The notes: generated by a model from the sequence alone, not told the origin. DNA of 64,000 nucleotides from Alphaproteobacteria bacterium (GCA_018821435.1 JAHJME010000037.1:186001-250000); one strand, 5' to 3'; shown: positions 35,878-44,878, counted from the stretch's first letter. A program made the numbers and translations.

Positions 35878-36810
35878 ATGGACCTGACGATACCTCTGCG
35901 CGCCGAAGAGATCGCCGCCGCGCGGCGGCGCATCGAGAATGTTGCGCTAAGGACGCCGCTGATCCGTTCGGAGGAGGGCGTTGCGCTCAAGCTCGAATGC
36001 CTTCAGCCCCTGGGGTCTTACAAGATTCGCGGCGCGACCAACGCCATCCAGGCGCGACAGGAGAGGGGCGAGCCGATCGCGGCCGTCGTGTCCGCCAGCG
36101 CGGGAAACTTCGGCCAGGCGATCGCGGCGGCGGCGCGGCGCCTGGCGCTCCCGTGCGTGATCCACGTGCCGACCAACGCGGCGCGGGTGAAAGTCATGCG
36201 TCTGACCGAGCTCGGCGCGATCGTCCATGAGCATCCGTTCGACGACTGGTGGCGCATCATGCAGACCGGCGAGACGGGGGACCTCGGCGCCTTCTTCCAT
36301 CCGGTCGCCGACCGCGACGTGGTCGCGGGCGCCGCCACGATCGGCGCGGAGATCGCCGAGGAGCTGGCGGAGCCGGCGACCCTCTTCGCGCCCATCGGCG
36401 GGGGCGGCCTCATGTGCGGCGCGGCTATGGGCCTGCGCGCACGGCATCCGGGTTGCCGGATCGTGGCGGTCGAGGTCGAGTCCGCCACCCCCCTGCAGGC
36501 GGCGCTGGCGGCGGATGGACCCGTCGTCGTGACGCGTCAGGCCAGCTTCATCGATGGCATGGGTTCGACCCGGATCCTCGACGCGATGTGGCCCATGCTG
36601 CGCACGCTGACGGACGAGGTCGTCGTTGTGACGGTGGCAGAGGTGGAGGCGGCCGTACGGGCGCTCGCATTCGAACATCGGGTCGTGGCCGAGGGCGCTG
36701 GCGCCGCTGCGTTTGCGGCGGCGCGAAAGGCTGGAATGCCGAATCCGGTCGCGGTGGTTTCCGGCGGCAATATCGATCCGAGCGAACTGTTGCGGATCCT
36801 CGCCGCCTGA
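35878..36810 (+). CDS. PLP-dependent serine/threonine dehydratase-like enzyme
   Basis: 310 residues, fold type II PLP enzyme. Cofactor lysine is Lys49 (PLGSYKIRGA); phosphate loop IGGGGLMCGAA; SASAGNFGQAIAAAA is the substrate loop; the C-terminal VVSGGNIDPSEL contacts the pyridine nitrogen. No ACT regulatory domain, so it is a catabolic-type threonine/serine (or hydroxyaspartate-like) dehydratase releasing ammonia and a keto acid. No signal peptide. Starts 21 bases after the amidohydrolase on the same strand and probably ends the operon, consuming the amino acid freed by the two exported hydrolases. Confidence 0.9.
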   Translation: MDLTIPLRAEEIAAARRRIENVALRTPLIRSEEGVALKLECLQPLGSYKIRGATNAIQARQERGEPIAAVVSASAGNFGQAIAAAARRLALPCVIHVPTNAARVKVMRLTELGAIVHEHPFDDWWRIMQTGETGDLGAFFHPVADRDVVAGAATIGAEIAEELAEPATLFAPIGGGGLMCGAAMGLRARHPGCRIVAVEVESATPLQAALAADGPVVVTRQASFIDGMGSTRILDAMWPMLRTLTDEVVVVTVAEVEAAVRALAFEHRVVAEGAGAAAFAAARKAGMPNPVAVVSGGNIDPSELLRILAA

Positions 36811-37077
36811 CTCGACCTCTCGGTAAGAGTAAAAGGCCGCACTCGTATTGGTGCTGGAATACAGCTCCAAGGAACCGAAGTACGGCGCGAGAATTTTGGC
36901 GCGTCACGGGCTGGACGTCCACTCTCCGACCCGATCCCATGTCGATGACTGGCGCATCTTGGACATTGCTTTGCGGTTCGATCCCGTTCAGCGCAGCCGT
37001 GGCCTTTCAGTCGCCACGCCGTCCATTTCAACGAGCGCCCAGCGCGTTGCTGCAAGCTGGGGCGAACGGGCCAGGCC

Positions 37078-37869
37078 TTAGAATGCGCTCTTCACCACGC
37101 CGCCGTCGACGCGTAGCGCCGCGCCGGTGGTGGCCGAGGCGAGGGGGCTGGATATGTAGGCGACCAGGGATGCGACTTCCTCGGGGCTGGCGAAGCGCTT
37201 GATGAGTGAGGTCGGCCGGACCTTTTCGAAGAACTCGGCCTCGAATTGCGCGAAGGTCTTGCCTTCGCTGGCGGCAAGGGTTTCCACGAATTCCCCGACG
37301 CCACGGGACCGCGTCGGACCCGGCAACACGCTGTTCACGGTAATGCCCGTCCCCGCGACAGCCTCGGCCAGGCCGCGCGCCACGGCGATCTGGGCGGTCT
37401 TGGTCACGCCGTAGTGGATCATCTCCGTGGGAATCTGCAGGGCGCTCTCGCTGGAGATGAAGATGATGCGCCCCCAGTTCGCCTGGCGCATCGCCGGCAG
37501 GTAGAGCCGCGACAGCCGCACGCCGCTCAGCACATTGGCCTCGAAGAAGCGAATCCAGTCGGCGTCGGGGATGCCCTCGAACGGCTTGGGCTCGAAGATG
37601 CCCAGATTGTTGACCAAGATCTCCACGTCCGGGAACCGCCGCTGCAGGTCCTCCGCCGCGGCCGCGGAGGTGAGATCACCGGCGAAGCCCTGGACGTCCG
37701 CGCCGGTCTCGGCGCGAAGCCGCTCGGCCACCGTATTAACGGCGTCCTGCTGCCGGCCGTTGACGAGAACGCGGGCGCCCTCTTGCGCCAGGGCTTTGGC
37801 GATGGCCAGGCCGATGCCGGCGGTGCTGCCAGTGACCAGGGCCATCCGGCCGGCTAGTTGCAAGTCCAT
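37078..37869 (-). CDS. Classical short-chain dehydrogenase/reductase
   Basis: 263 residues from ATG 37869, with AGAAGG nine bases upstream; an in-frame GTG at 37878 abuts that ribosome site and is unlikely. NAD(P) motif TGSTAGIGLAIAKAL, NNLG (NNAG variant), catalytic Ser in FISSESAL and Tyr-Lys in HYGVTKTAQIAVARGLAEAV, and the C-terminal VDGGVVKSAF. Oxidoreductase of unknown alcohol/ketone substrate. It follows the large regulator at 40614 on the same strand after 42 bases and could be its co-transcribed target. It converges on the dehydratase across 267 bases with no gene. Confidence 0.92.
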   Translation of the reverse strand: MDLQLAGRMALVTGSTAGIGLAIAKALAQEGARVLVNGRQQDAVNTVAERLRAETGADVQGFAGDLTSAAAAEDLQRRFPDVEILVNNLGIFEPKPFEGIPDADWIRFFEANVLSGVRLSRLYLPAMRQANWGRIIFISSESALQIPTEMIHYGVTKTAQIAVARGLAEAVAGTGITVNSVLPGPTRSRGVGEFVETLAASEGKTFAQFEAEFFEKVRPTSLIKRFASPEEVASLVAYISSPLASATTGAALRVDGGVVKSAF

Positions 37870-37911
37870 CGTCTTCACCTTCTCAATTGGCCGACCGGAG
37901 CCGGCGTGGCG

Positions 37912-40614
37912 TCAGTTGCAGGTCGACGGGATCCGCGCGCGCCAAGCCTCCGCGCCCTGCGCTTCGGCAAGCCTGGATGCGCGGGCCAGCAGCGCCTGCG
38001 CTTCGCACCTCGCATCGCCGCCGCCATGCTGCTCCAGGATCTCGGCCTTGATGCGGAAGCACTCGGGCGCGCACCAGAAGTCGTCGACGCCGCCGAACCA
38101 ACCGATCGCATTCTCGATCGTTGTCAGCGCCTCCGCCGCGAAACCGGCTTTGCGTTCGGCCTGCGCGAGTTCCGCGAGGAAGAAGGGTGTCCGATAGGTC
38201 GCCAGCTTCCACGCGCTCGGGGAGAGGGCGGCGCGCAACCTGGGGACGCCCTGGGACAGGTCGTCGGAGCGAACCTGGATGAGCGCCGCAAGGATTTCAC
38301 CGCGTCTCACCCAGACATCGTAGCCGATGCTGGCGCCAAGCTCGCCGAGCCGCCGACAATCGCCACTGGCCTGTTCAAGGTCGCCGCGAAGCACACTGAG
38401 CGTGACCGCAGAGTCGAGCGCAAATCCCAGCGACCCCGCATGGCCCACCGCGACGGCCTCTGTCACGGCCGCGGTGATCGTGTTGGCGGCGGCGTCAACA
38501 TCGCCCTGCAGCCAGGCGATCCACGCAAGAAAGCCCTGCGAGAGGACGCGTTGATCGAACTGGAATCTTACCGAGGATGCGCGATGGCGCGGGCTGTCGT
38601 AGGCCGCGTTGACGGCTTCGAGGATCGCCTTGGCCTCACCGTGGCGTCCCATCAGGTGCAAGGCGCTGCCGGTCATGCGGTCCGCCACCAGGCGCTCGGC
38701 CTCGGCGTCGGGCCCGCGCGCGGCGTCGCGAAGTTCGCGGGCGCAGACCAGCGCCGTGCTCAGCTGCCCTTCGTTGAGCGCCAGGCTGGTCAAACCCCAG
38801 AGGTCGCGCATCATATAGTCGTGGTTGTCGAGCTTTCGCGCCAACTCGAGCGTCTCGAGGATCGCCGCGCGCTTGCTCGGTTCGTTGCCGTACTTGAAGC
38901 CGAACGCCACCCGGAAGGCGTGTCGGATCCTCATCTCGTCGGCGTCGGTCGTGGGGCTTGGCGCAGGCGGCGCCGTCAGCGCCTTTTGGCACCAGGCGAC
39001 GCACTCCCGGATGAGCCCCAGGTGTAGCCAGAGATCCGCAAGCTGCGCCGTCAAGGCATGTGCGAGCCCGGTGTCGCCGAGGTCGGAGTATCCCCATTCG
39101 AGAACGGCGCGCGCATCGTCGAGACGGGCGGCATGCTGGACCAACCACGCGTCACGACCGAGGTTCGTTCGTCCGGCCTGTAGTCCGCGAAAATATGAGA
39201 GGGTCGCGACAGCATAGCGCCGCATCGCCGCGCCGAACCCCGCCGACGCCGCGACCTGCTCGGCCGCATAGGCCCGCGTCGATTCCAACAGTCGATAGCG
39301 CACGCCGGTGGTGGTCGTTTCGACGGAGACCAGGGACTTGCCGGCAAGGGCGCCCACCAGCTTGCGCACCTCGGCGGCGGGTTGGCTCGGGATCCCTGCC
39401 ACGTCGCAGGCGAGCACCAGGTCAAAACCGCCGGCGATGACCGATAGACCGCCAAGGGCGTCCTTCTCGGCCGAACCAAGGTGATCGTAACTCCAGTCCA
39501 GCGCGGCGCGCAGGGTCTGGTGGCGCGACTGCGCGGTGCGTCGTCCACCCGTCAGCAACGTCAGCCGGTCGTCGAGACCTGCCGCGATCCCTTGGACGCC
39601 GAGCGTCGCGATCGTCGCCGCCGCAAGCTCGATCGCGAGCGGCAGGCCGTCGAGGCGTGTGCAGATTTCGGCGACGGCGCCGCAGTCCTCCGCCGTGAGA
39701 CGATAACCCCCGCTGGCGGCGTCCGCGCGATCCACGAAAAGTTCGATTGCGCTGAACGCCAGAGCCGCCTCCGGCGTCGCGGGGGCAGCGACGGGCGTGG
39801 CCAGGGGAGGGAGCCGATGGAGCCACTCGCCGTGTCCGCGTAAGGCTTCCCGGCTGGTCGCCAGCACGCACACGCCGGGCGAACTCCGCAACAGGGCTTC
39901 GGCGACAGACGCGGCGGCCTCGGCCGAGCGTTCGCAGTTGTCGAGAAGGACCAATAGCCGTTTTCCCGCTAGCGGCCGGGCAAGCGCTTGCGCAGACAGG
40001 TCCGGGATCGGCGGCAGCCCAAGTGCGATCGCAAGGACACCCGGCGCGGCCTCGGGATCCTCGAGGCTCGCGAGATCGACGAACCGCACGCCATCTGGGA
40101 AATCGTCGGCGAGGCGCGCAGCCACTTCCAGAGCGACGCTGGTCTTGCCGATGCCGCCCGGCCCGACGATCGTGACGAACCGCCGCTCCTGGACCTGCGT
40201 GGACACGCTGTCGACCACCGCCGCCCGGCCGATCAGGCGCTCGAGTCGGAGCGGCAGGTGGATCGGTGCGTCGGGAAGCCTGTCAGCCTCGCCGCCGTCG
40301 GATCGGCGTACGGTCGGCGTCAGAATATAGCCGCGGCCGGCCACGGTGTGGATGTAGTCCGCGCCGACGCCGCCAAGCGCCTTGCGCAGCGACGAGAGGT
40401 GGACCCGGATACTGCCCTCGTCGACGAAGATTCCAGGCCAGAGGCGCGCCTGGATTTCGTCTTTGGTGACCAGGTCGCCCGGCCGCGCCGCAAGCAGCAG
40501 CAGAATGTCCATCGCGCGGGCGCCGATCCGCACACGCTGACCGCCCTGCGTGAGCGTACGCCGCCTCGGGGAGAGCTCGAAGTCGCCGAAGGTCAGGGTC
40601 GCGAGATCGGACAT
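37912..40614 (-). CDS. Winged-helix / STAND ATPase / TPR transcriptional regulator
   Basis: 900 residues from ATG 40614. About 5-100 is an OmpR/CadC-type winged helix (LTFGDFELSPRRRTLTQGG; DEGSIRVHLSSLRKALGG; IHTVAGRGYILTP). Then an NB-ARC/STAND ATPase with Walker A GPGGIGKT (151-158), Walker B KRLLVLLDNCE and an RNBS-like VCVLATSREALRG. From about 560 on are TPR-like helical repeats for ligand sensing. There is no receiver or membrane helix, so it is a cytoplasmic one-component switch that should oligomerise on inducer and ATP. Divergent from the hydrolase operon starting 40825, its likely target. No strong ribosome site; 41 upstream codons are open but unconvincing. Confidence 0.92.
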   Translation of the reverse strand: MSDLATLTFGDFELSPRRRTLTQGGQRVRIGARAMDILLLLAARPGDLVTKDEIQARLWPGIFVDEGSIRVHLSSLRKALGGVGADYIHTVAGRGYILTPTVRRSDGGEADRLPDAPIHLPLRLERLIGRAAVVDSVSTQVQERRFVTIVGPGGIGKTSVALEVAARLADDFPDGVRFVDLASLEDPEAAPGVLAIALGLPPIPDLSAQALARPLAGKRLLVLLDNCERSAEAAASVAEALLRSSPGVCVLATSREALRGHGEWLHRLPPLATPVAAPATPEAALAFSAIELFVDRADAASGGYRLTAEDCGAVAEICTRLDGLPLAIELAAATIATLGVQGIAAGLDDRLTLLTGGRRTAQSRHQTLRAALDWSYDHLGSAEKDALGGLSVIAGGFDLVLACDVAGIPSQPAAEVRKLVGALAGKSLVSVETTTTGVRYRLLESTRAYAAEQVAASAGFGAAMRRYAVATLSYFRGLQAGRTNLGRDAWLVQHAARLDDARAVLEWGYSDLGDTGLAHALTAQLADLWLHLGLIRECVAWCQKALTAPPAPSPTTDADEMRIRHAFRVAFGFKYGNEPSKRAAILETLELARKLDNHDYMMRDLWGLTSLALNEGQLSTALVCARELRDAARGPDAEAERLVADRMTGSALHLMGRHGEAKAILEAVNAAYDSPRHRASSVRFQFDQRVLSQGFLAWIAWLQGDVDAAANTITAAVTEAVAVGHAGSLGFALDSAVTLSVLRGDLEQASGDCRRLGELGASIGYDVWVRRGEILAALIQVRSDDLSQGVPRLRAALSPSAWKLATYRTPFFLAELAQAERKAGFAAEALTTIENAIGWFGGVDDFWCAPECFRIKAEILEQHGGGDARCEAQALLARASRLAEAQGAEAWRARIPSTCN

Positions 40615-40630
40615 GGGATTACGAACCGTC

Positions 40631-40649
40631 GGCCCGCCCCTCGCGGGCC
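40631..40649 (-). other. Leader stem-loop ahead of the STAND regulator
   Basis: GGCCCGC (40631-40637) pairs with GCGGGCC (40643-40649), six-base loop, about 17 bases before the regulator's ATG on the minus strand. It would sit in the 5' leader where a ribosome site should be, and that gene lacks one. A role in translation control is possible but unproven. Confidence 0.4.
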
Positions 40650-40824
40650 CTTGTCGAGTTGAAGTGCAACGCTTGGCGCGCCGGGTGCAATAGGCGCAAG
40701 CCCGCGCGTTGCGCGCGTTTGCGTTTCTTAACGACACCTAGCGCGCGGCCGCCCTGCGGCTGGCGCACCTTGGCTCTGAAGCCGCGGCGCATCTCCGCCC
40801 TGGCTGACGGAGACCGCGCATATC

Positions 40825-42189
40825 ATGTCCCCCCGCTTGCTTCGCCGCCTGACCCTGGCCGGCGCCGCCATCGCTGTCCTGATGGCGCCCGCCGCCCAGG
40901 CCGCCGGCCCTGAATTCCCGCCTGGCTTCCGGACCCGGGAGATCGCCACCAACGGCACGACGCTCCACGTGCGCGTCGGCGGCGCCGGCCCCCCCGTGGT
41001 GCTGCTGCATGGCTATGGCGACACCGGCGACATGTGGACGCCGCTAGCCGCCGACCTCGCCAAGGACCACACGGTCATCGTCCCCGACCTGCGCGGCATG
41101 GGCCTCTCGGCCCGCGCCGAGTCCGGCTTCGAGAAGGCGAACGAGGCCGAGGACATCGTGGGCGTGATGGACGCCCTCAATGCGGCTCGCGCCGACGTGG
41201 TGGCGCACGATATCGGCAACATGGTCGCCTACGCCCTGGCGGCCCGCCATTCCGATCGGGTGACCCGACTGGTGCTCATGGACGCGCCGGTCCCCGGCAT
41301 CGGGCCATGGGAAGAGGTTCTGAAGAACCCGCTGCTCTGGCACTTCCGCTTCGGCGGGCCGGACATGGAGCGTCTCGTCGCGGGCCGCGAGCGCATCTAC
41401 CTCGACCGCTTCTGGAACGAGTTTTCAGCCGACCCCGCCCATTTCCCCGAAGCGGCGCGCGCCCATTATGCGGAGCTCTATGCCGGGCCGGGGCGGATGC
41501 ATGCCGGCTTCCGCCAGTTCGCGGCCTTCGATCAGGACGCCATCGACAACCGCGCCTGGCTCGCGGCGCACGGCAAGCTGAAGATGCCGGTCCTGGCGAT
41601 CGGTGGAGCGGCCTCTTTCGGGCCGATGATGGCCGCGGTGATGCAGGCCGGCGCCGCGGACATCCAGGAGCGTGTCATCGCGGGGTCGGGACACTGGCTC
41701 ATGGAGGAGCAGCCGGCCGCCACGACGGCCGCCATCCACGAATTCCTCCACGCGCGGCCCGCTACGGCCAGCGACGGACGCCTCGCGGCGGCCAGCCTCA
41801 GTCTGGACCAGGCCGAGGCCCTGCCGCGGACCGGAGCCGGCGCGGGGACGTCGGGCGTGAACGGCATCCAGACGGCGCTGCTTTACGGTGATCCCGCCAA
41901 GCCAGGTCCCTACGCGCTGGAGATCCACGTCCCGCCGAACACACGGATTGCGGCCCATACCCACCGCGACGACCGCTTCGCCACGGTGATCTCAGGCGCC
42001 TGGTACTTTGGCTACGGCGCCGTTGCTGACGGGGCCGCGGTCAAGCCGCTGGGCGCGGGCGCGCTCTATACCGAGCCGGCCGGCGCCGCCCATTTCGCCT
42101 TCACGCGCGACGCGCCCGCGGTGGTCCGGCTGACCGGCGTCGGGCCTACCGACACGGCCTACGTCGCGACCAGCAGCGCGGCCCGCTGA
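40825..42189 (+). CDS. Exported epoxide-hydrolase-like protein fused to a cupin
   Basis: 454 residues with signal peptide (LLRRLTLAGAAIAVLMAPAA). About 30-315 is an alpha/beta hydrolase whose elbow is VVAHDIGNM, so the nucleophile is Asp129, as in epoxide hydrolases and haloalkane/haloacetate dehalogenases; the HGYGDT oxyanion loop is at 62-67 and the base is His290 (GSGHW). About 340-454 is a cupin (YALEIHVPPNTRIAAHTHRD; GALYTEPAGAAHFAF) with metal-type histidines. Hydrolases of this kind are usually about 300 residues, so the cupin is an addition. First gene of the operon facing the STAND regulator. Confidence 0.9.
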   Translation: MSPRLLRRLTLAGAAIAVLMAPAAQAAGPEFPPGFRTREIATNGTTLHVRVGGAGPPVVLLHGYGDTGDMWTPLAADLAKDHTVIVPDLRGMGLSARAESGFEKANEAEDIVGVMDALNAARADVVAHDIGNMVAYALAARHSDRVTRLVLMDAPVPGIGPWEEVLKNPLLWHFRFGGPDMERLVAGRERIYLDRFWNEFSADPAHFPEAARAHYAELYAGPGRMHAGFRQFAAFDQDAIDNRAWLAAHGKLKMPVLAIGGAASFGPMMAAVMQAGAADIQERVIAGSGHWLMEEQPAATTAAIHEFLHARPATASDGRLAAASLSLDQAEALPRTGAGAGTSGVNGIQTALLYGDPAKPGPYALEIHVPPNTRIAAHTHRDDRFATVISGAWYFGYGAVADGAAVKPLGAGALYTEPAGAAHFAFTRDAPAVVRLTGVGPTDTAYVATSSAAR

Positions 42190-42229
42190 CCCGCACCAAT
42201 TGCCATTCGACCGTTCCAAGGAATGCGCC

Positions 42230-42841
42230 ATGACGTCCTTTTCGCCTCTCCGCGACCCCGCCACGGATCACCTGCTCACACCGCAGAACGCCGCCCTGGT
42301 GATCATCGATTTCCAGCCGGTCCAGGTGTCGTCCATCCAGTCGATAGAAAAACGCACACTGGTCGCCAACATCATCGCGGTCGCCCGGACCGCGAAACTC
42401 TACGGGCTGCCCACGGTGCTCTCCACCGTGAACGTCGCCACCGGTCGCAACCAACCGATCATCCACCAACTCGCCGAGGTGTTCCCCGAGATCGCCCCGA
42501 TCGACCGGACCTCGATCAACGCCTGGGAGGACGCGGACTTCGTCGCCGCCGTCCGGGCGACCGGCCGCAAGAAGCTGATCTTCGCCGCTCTCTGGACCGA
42601 GGTCTGCCTCGTCCATCCGGCGCTCGATGCGCTCTCCGAAGGCTTCGAGGTCTATCCCGTGGTGGATGCGGTCGGCGGCACCTCTCGGCTGGCGCATGAC
42701 GCCGGCCTCCAACGTCTCATCCAGGCCGGCGCCAAGCCGACGAGTTGGGTCCAGCTTATCTGCGAGCTGCAGCGCGACTGGAACCGCGCGGAGACCTTGC
42801 CTGGGTTCTCCGAGATCCTCTTCGCCGTCGAAGGTCACTGA
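42230..42841 (+). CDS. YcaC-like isochorismatase-family hydrolase
   Basis: 203 residues from ATG 42230 with AAGGAA upstream. Cysteine-hydrolase triad region: Asp27 (ALVIIDFQ), Cys126 (AALWTEVCLVHPAL), and RTSINAWEDADFVAAV in place of the lysine loop, exactly as in E. coli YcaC, whose C-terminal CELxRDW block is also kept (ICELQRDW). YcaC-type proteins form octameric rings; their substrate is not known. Second gene of the operon, 40 bases after the hydrolase-cupin fusion. Confidence 0.92.
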   Translation: MTSFSPLRDPATDHLLTPQNAALVIIDFQPVQVSSIQSIEKRTLVANIIAVARTAKLYGLPTVLSTVNVATGRNQPIIHQLAEVFPEIAPIDRTSINAWEDADFVAAVRATGRKKLIFAALWTEVCLVHPALDALSEGFEVYPVVDAVGGTSRLAHDAGLQRLIQAGAKPTSWVQLICELQRDWNRAETLPGFSEILFAVEGH

Positions 42842-42843
42842 CC

Positions 42844-43326
42844 ATGCCGCCGCGCCGTTGGGGCGACCTGGTCGCGCGGGCGAATGCGGACGCCCGGCAA
42901 CCCGTCCTGCTCATCGCTGCGCCGGAGACCGATCCGGCCGCTTGGGGTCAGTGGGTCGAAACGTTCGAGGCCGCCGGCTACGTCGTCCTGACGCCGGACT
43001 GGCGTCCCGGCGAGCATGATCATCGGTCGATGGACGCCCTGGCGCAGGCGGCGGCCGACGTGGCCGAGGTCGCGCGGGCGTTGAGCAGCCGTCCAGCGAT
43101 CATTGGCCACGGCGTCGGAGGTCTTGTCGCTCGAACCCTGGCCGCCGACGGCCTTTCGGCGGCGACCGTCGCCATCGCATCGGGCCCGGCCTCGCCGTCC
43201 GATCTCCTGGAGAGCGAGGCCCCGGGCGACCCGCGCGGCCTGATGCTGATGACCGCCAACGGCGCCAGCGCCTTTGCGCGTGAGACGGCCGAGGACGCCC
43301 TGTCCTTCATCCAGCGCTTCGTCTGA
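42844..43326 (+). CDS. Small alpha/beta-hydrolase-fold protein lacking its serine
   Basis: 160 residues; ATG two bases after the YcaC-like stop. The N-terminal strands (QPVLLIAAPETDPAAWGQWV; AAGYVVLTPDW) and the elbow AIIGHGVGGLVARTLA match the serine hydrolase fold, but the nucleophile position is Gly90 (GHGVGG instead of GHSxGG; codon GGC, one base from AGC Ser). The cap and second half of the fold are mostly missing: a normal member has about 260 residues. Either a decaying paralogue or a non-catalytic partner of its neighbours. Confidence 0.8.
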   Translation: MPPRRWGDLVARANADARQPVLLIAAPETDPAAWGQWVETFEAAGYVVLTPDWRPGEHDHRSMDALAQAAADVAEVARALSSRPAIIGHGVGGLVARTLAADGLSAATVAIASGPASPSDLLESEAPGDPRGLMLMTANGASAFARETAEDALSFIQRFV

Positions 43327-43357
43327 TCCTCGACCCCCCTGTCTCGAAAGGCTCCCT

Positions 43358-44137
43358 GTGCCCAACCTGAACGCAACCGTCCTACTCGTACTCACGAGCC
43401 TCGCCCTGAGCCCGCCCACGCTGGCGGCCGCCGCAGGCGCGAAACCCACCATCGTCCTCGTTCACGGCGCGTTTGCCGACGGGTCCAGTTGGAACGGTGT
43501 CGCTAGCCGACTTGCAAGGGACGGCTATCGCGTTATCGCCGCCGCCAATCCATTGCGTAGCGTCAAAAGCGACGCCGACGATGTGGGTGCGCTGGTGTCC
43601 TCAATCCCCGGCCCGGTGGTGCTGGTTGGCCATTCCTACGCCGGCGCCGTGATCTCCGCCGCCGCCGTCGATCGGCCCAATGTGAAGGCGCTCGTCTATG
43701 TCGCCGCCTTTGAGCCGGCGTCCGGCGAGACGAGCCTCGGGCTGTCGGCCAAGTTTCCCGGATCGACCCTGGGCGGCGCGCTGAGCCCGCCCGTGGCGCT
43801 CCCGGATGGCGGCGTCGACCTCTACATTCAGCAGGACAAGTTCCCCCACCAGTTCGCCGCGGACCTGCCAGCTGCGCAGGCGGCCGCGATGGCGGCGTCG
43901 CAGCGTCCGATCACTTCGGCCGCGCTCCAGGAGTCGCAGGTCGGCGCGGCCTGGCAGACGATCCCCTCGTGGTCGATCTGGGGCGACGCCGACCTGAATA
44001 TTCCGCCGGCCGCGATGGCCTACATGGCCGATCGCGCGAAGGCGAAGCGGGCCGTGGTGGTGAAGGGCGCATCCCACGTCGTCATGGTGTCTCATCCCGC
44101 CGAGGTCGCGGACTTGATCGAGGCGGCGGCCCAATAG
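43358..44137 (+). CDS. Exported alpha/beta hydrolase (PldB/MhpC type)
   Basis: 259 residues from GTG 43358, with AAAGG seven bases upstream. Signal peptide (NATVLLVLTSLALSPPTLAA). Oxyanion loop LVHGAFADGSSWNGV, nucleophile Ser93 in VGHSYAGAVIS, acid in WSIWGDADLNIPP, base in KGASHVVMVSHP. This matches the salicylate-esterase/pyrethroid-hydrolase-like group annotated as alpha/beta hydrolase in many proteobacteria. Complete, unlike the truncated paralogue just upstream. Same operon. Confidence 0.92.
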   Translation: MPNLNATVLLVLTSLALSPPTLAAAAGAKPTIVLVHGAFADGSSWNGVASRLARDGYRVIAAANPLRSVKSDADDVGALVSSIPGPVVLVGHSYAGAVISAAAVDRPNVKALVYVAAFEPASGETSLGLSAKFPGSTLGGALSPPVALPDGGVDLYIQQDKFPHQFAADLPAAQAAAMAASQRPITSAALQESQVGAAWQTIPSWSIWGDADLNIPPAAMAYMADRAKAKRAVVVKGASHVVMVSHPAEVADLIEAAAQ

Positions 44138-44164
44138 TTGGCCCCCAACCCAACGGAGAACAAC

Positions 44165-44878
44165 ATGTCTGACTTCACCGGTAAGAACGTACTGGTTCTG
44201 GGCGGAAGCCGCGGGATCGGAGCTGCCATTGTCCGACGCCTTTGCGCCGGAGGCGCCAGCGTCGCCTTTACCTACGCGGGGTCGACGGCGGCGGCGCAGG
44301 CCCTGTCGGCAGAGACTGGCGCGCAGGCGGTGCAGGCGGATAGCGCCAACCGTGACGACCTGATCGGCGCGGTGGCCGGACGGGGGGCGCTCGATGTTCT
44401 CGTCATCAACGCCGGCGTTCTGGTTCTTGGCGATCCGCTGACCCTCGAGCCCGACGCCGTGGATCGGATGATCGACGTCAACGTGCGCGCGCCGTACCAC
44501 GCGGCCGTCGAGGCGGCCCGCCGCATGAAAGACAACGGCCGCATCCTCGTGATCGGATCGGTCAACGGCGACCGCATGCCCTTCGCCGGCGGCGCGGCCT
44601 ACGCCCTGACCAAGTCCGCCATGCAGGGGATGGTCCGTGGCCTGGCCCGTGACTTCGGCGAGCGCGGGATCACCGTCAACAGCATCCAGCCCGGGCCAAC
44701 CGACAGCGAGATGAACCCGTCCGATGGTCCGATGGCCGCCACCATGCATGGGTTCATGGCGATCAGGCGCCACGCCCGCGCCGATGAAATCGCCGAGCTC
44801 GCGGCCTATCTCGCTGGGCCACACGGGGCGATGATCACCGGCTCGCTACAGACGATCGACGGGGGCTTCGGGGCGTGA
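44165..44878 (+). CDS. bdcA: BdcA-like SDR oxidoreductase
   Basis: 237 residues from ATG 44165 with GGAG seven bases upstream. It matches E. coli BdcA nearly block for block from memory: FTGKNVLVLGGSRGIGAAIV, VAFTYAGS, INAGVLVLGDPL, APYHAAVEAARRM, RILVIGSVNGDRMPFAGGAA and the Tyr-Lys pair in YALTK, ending LQTIDGGFGA. BdcA binds cyclic-di-GMP and promotes biofilm dispersal; whether this copy does is not shown by sequence. An NAD(P)H-dependent reductase role is equally open. Last gene of the STAND-regulated operon. Confidence 0.85.
   Translation: MSDFTGKNVLVLGGSRGIGAAIVRRLCAGGASVAFTYAGSTAAAQALSAETGAQAVQADSANRDDLIGAVAGRGALDVLVINAGVLVLGDPLTLEPDAVDRMIDVNVRAPYHAAVEAARRMKDNGRILVIGSVNGDRMPFAGGAAYALTKSAMQGMVRGLARDFGERGITVNSIQPGPTDSEMNPSDGPMAATMHGFMAIRRHARADEIAELAAYLAGPHGAMITGSLQTIDGGFGA

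Noticed and set aside
26863..36810. Lasso-peptide cluster like those of other Caulobacterales
   Set aside because: Sigma, FecR and TonB receptor fit, but there is no asparagine-synthetase-like cyclase, no transglutaminase-like protease, no S9 isopeptidase and no precursor peptide that I can see.
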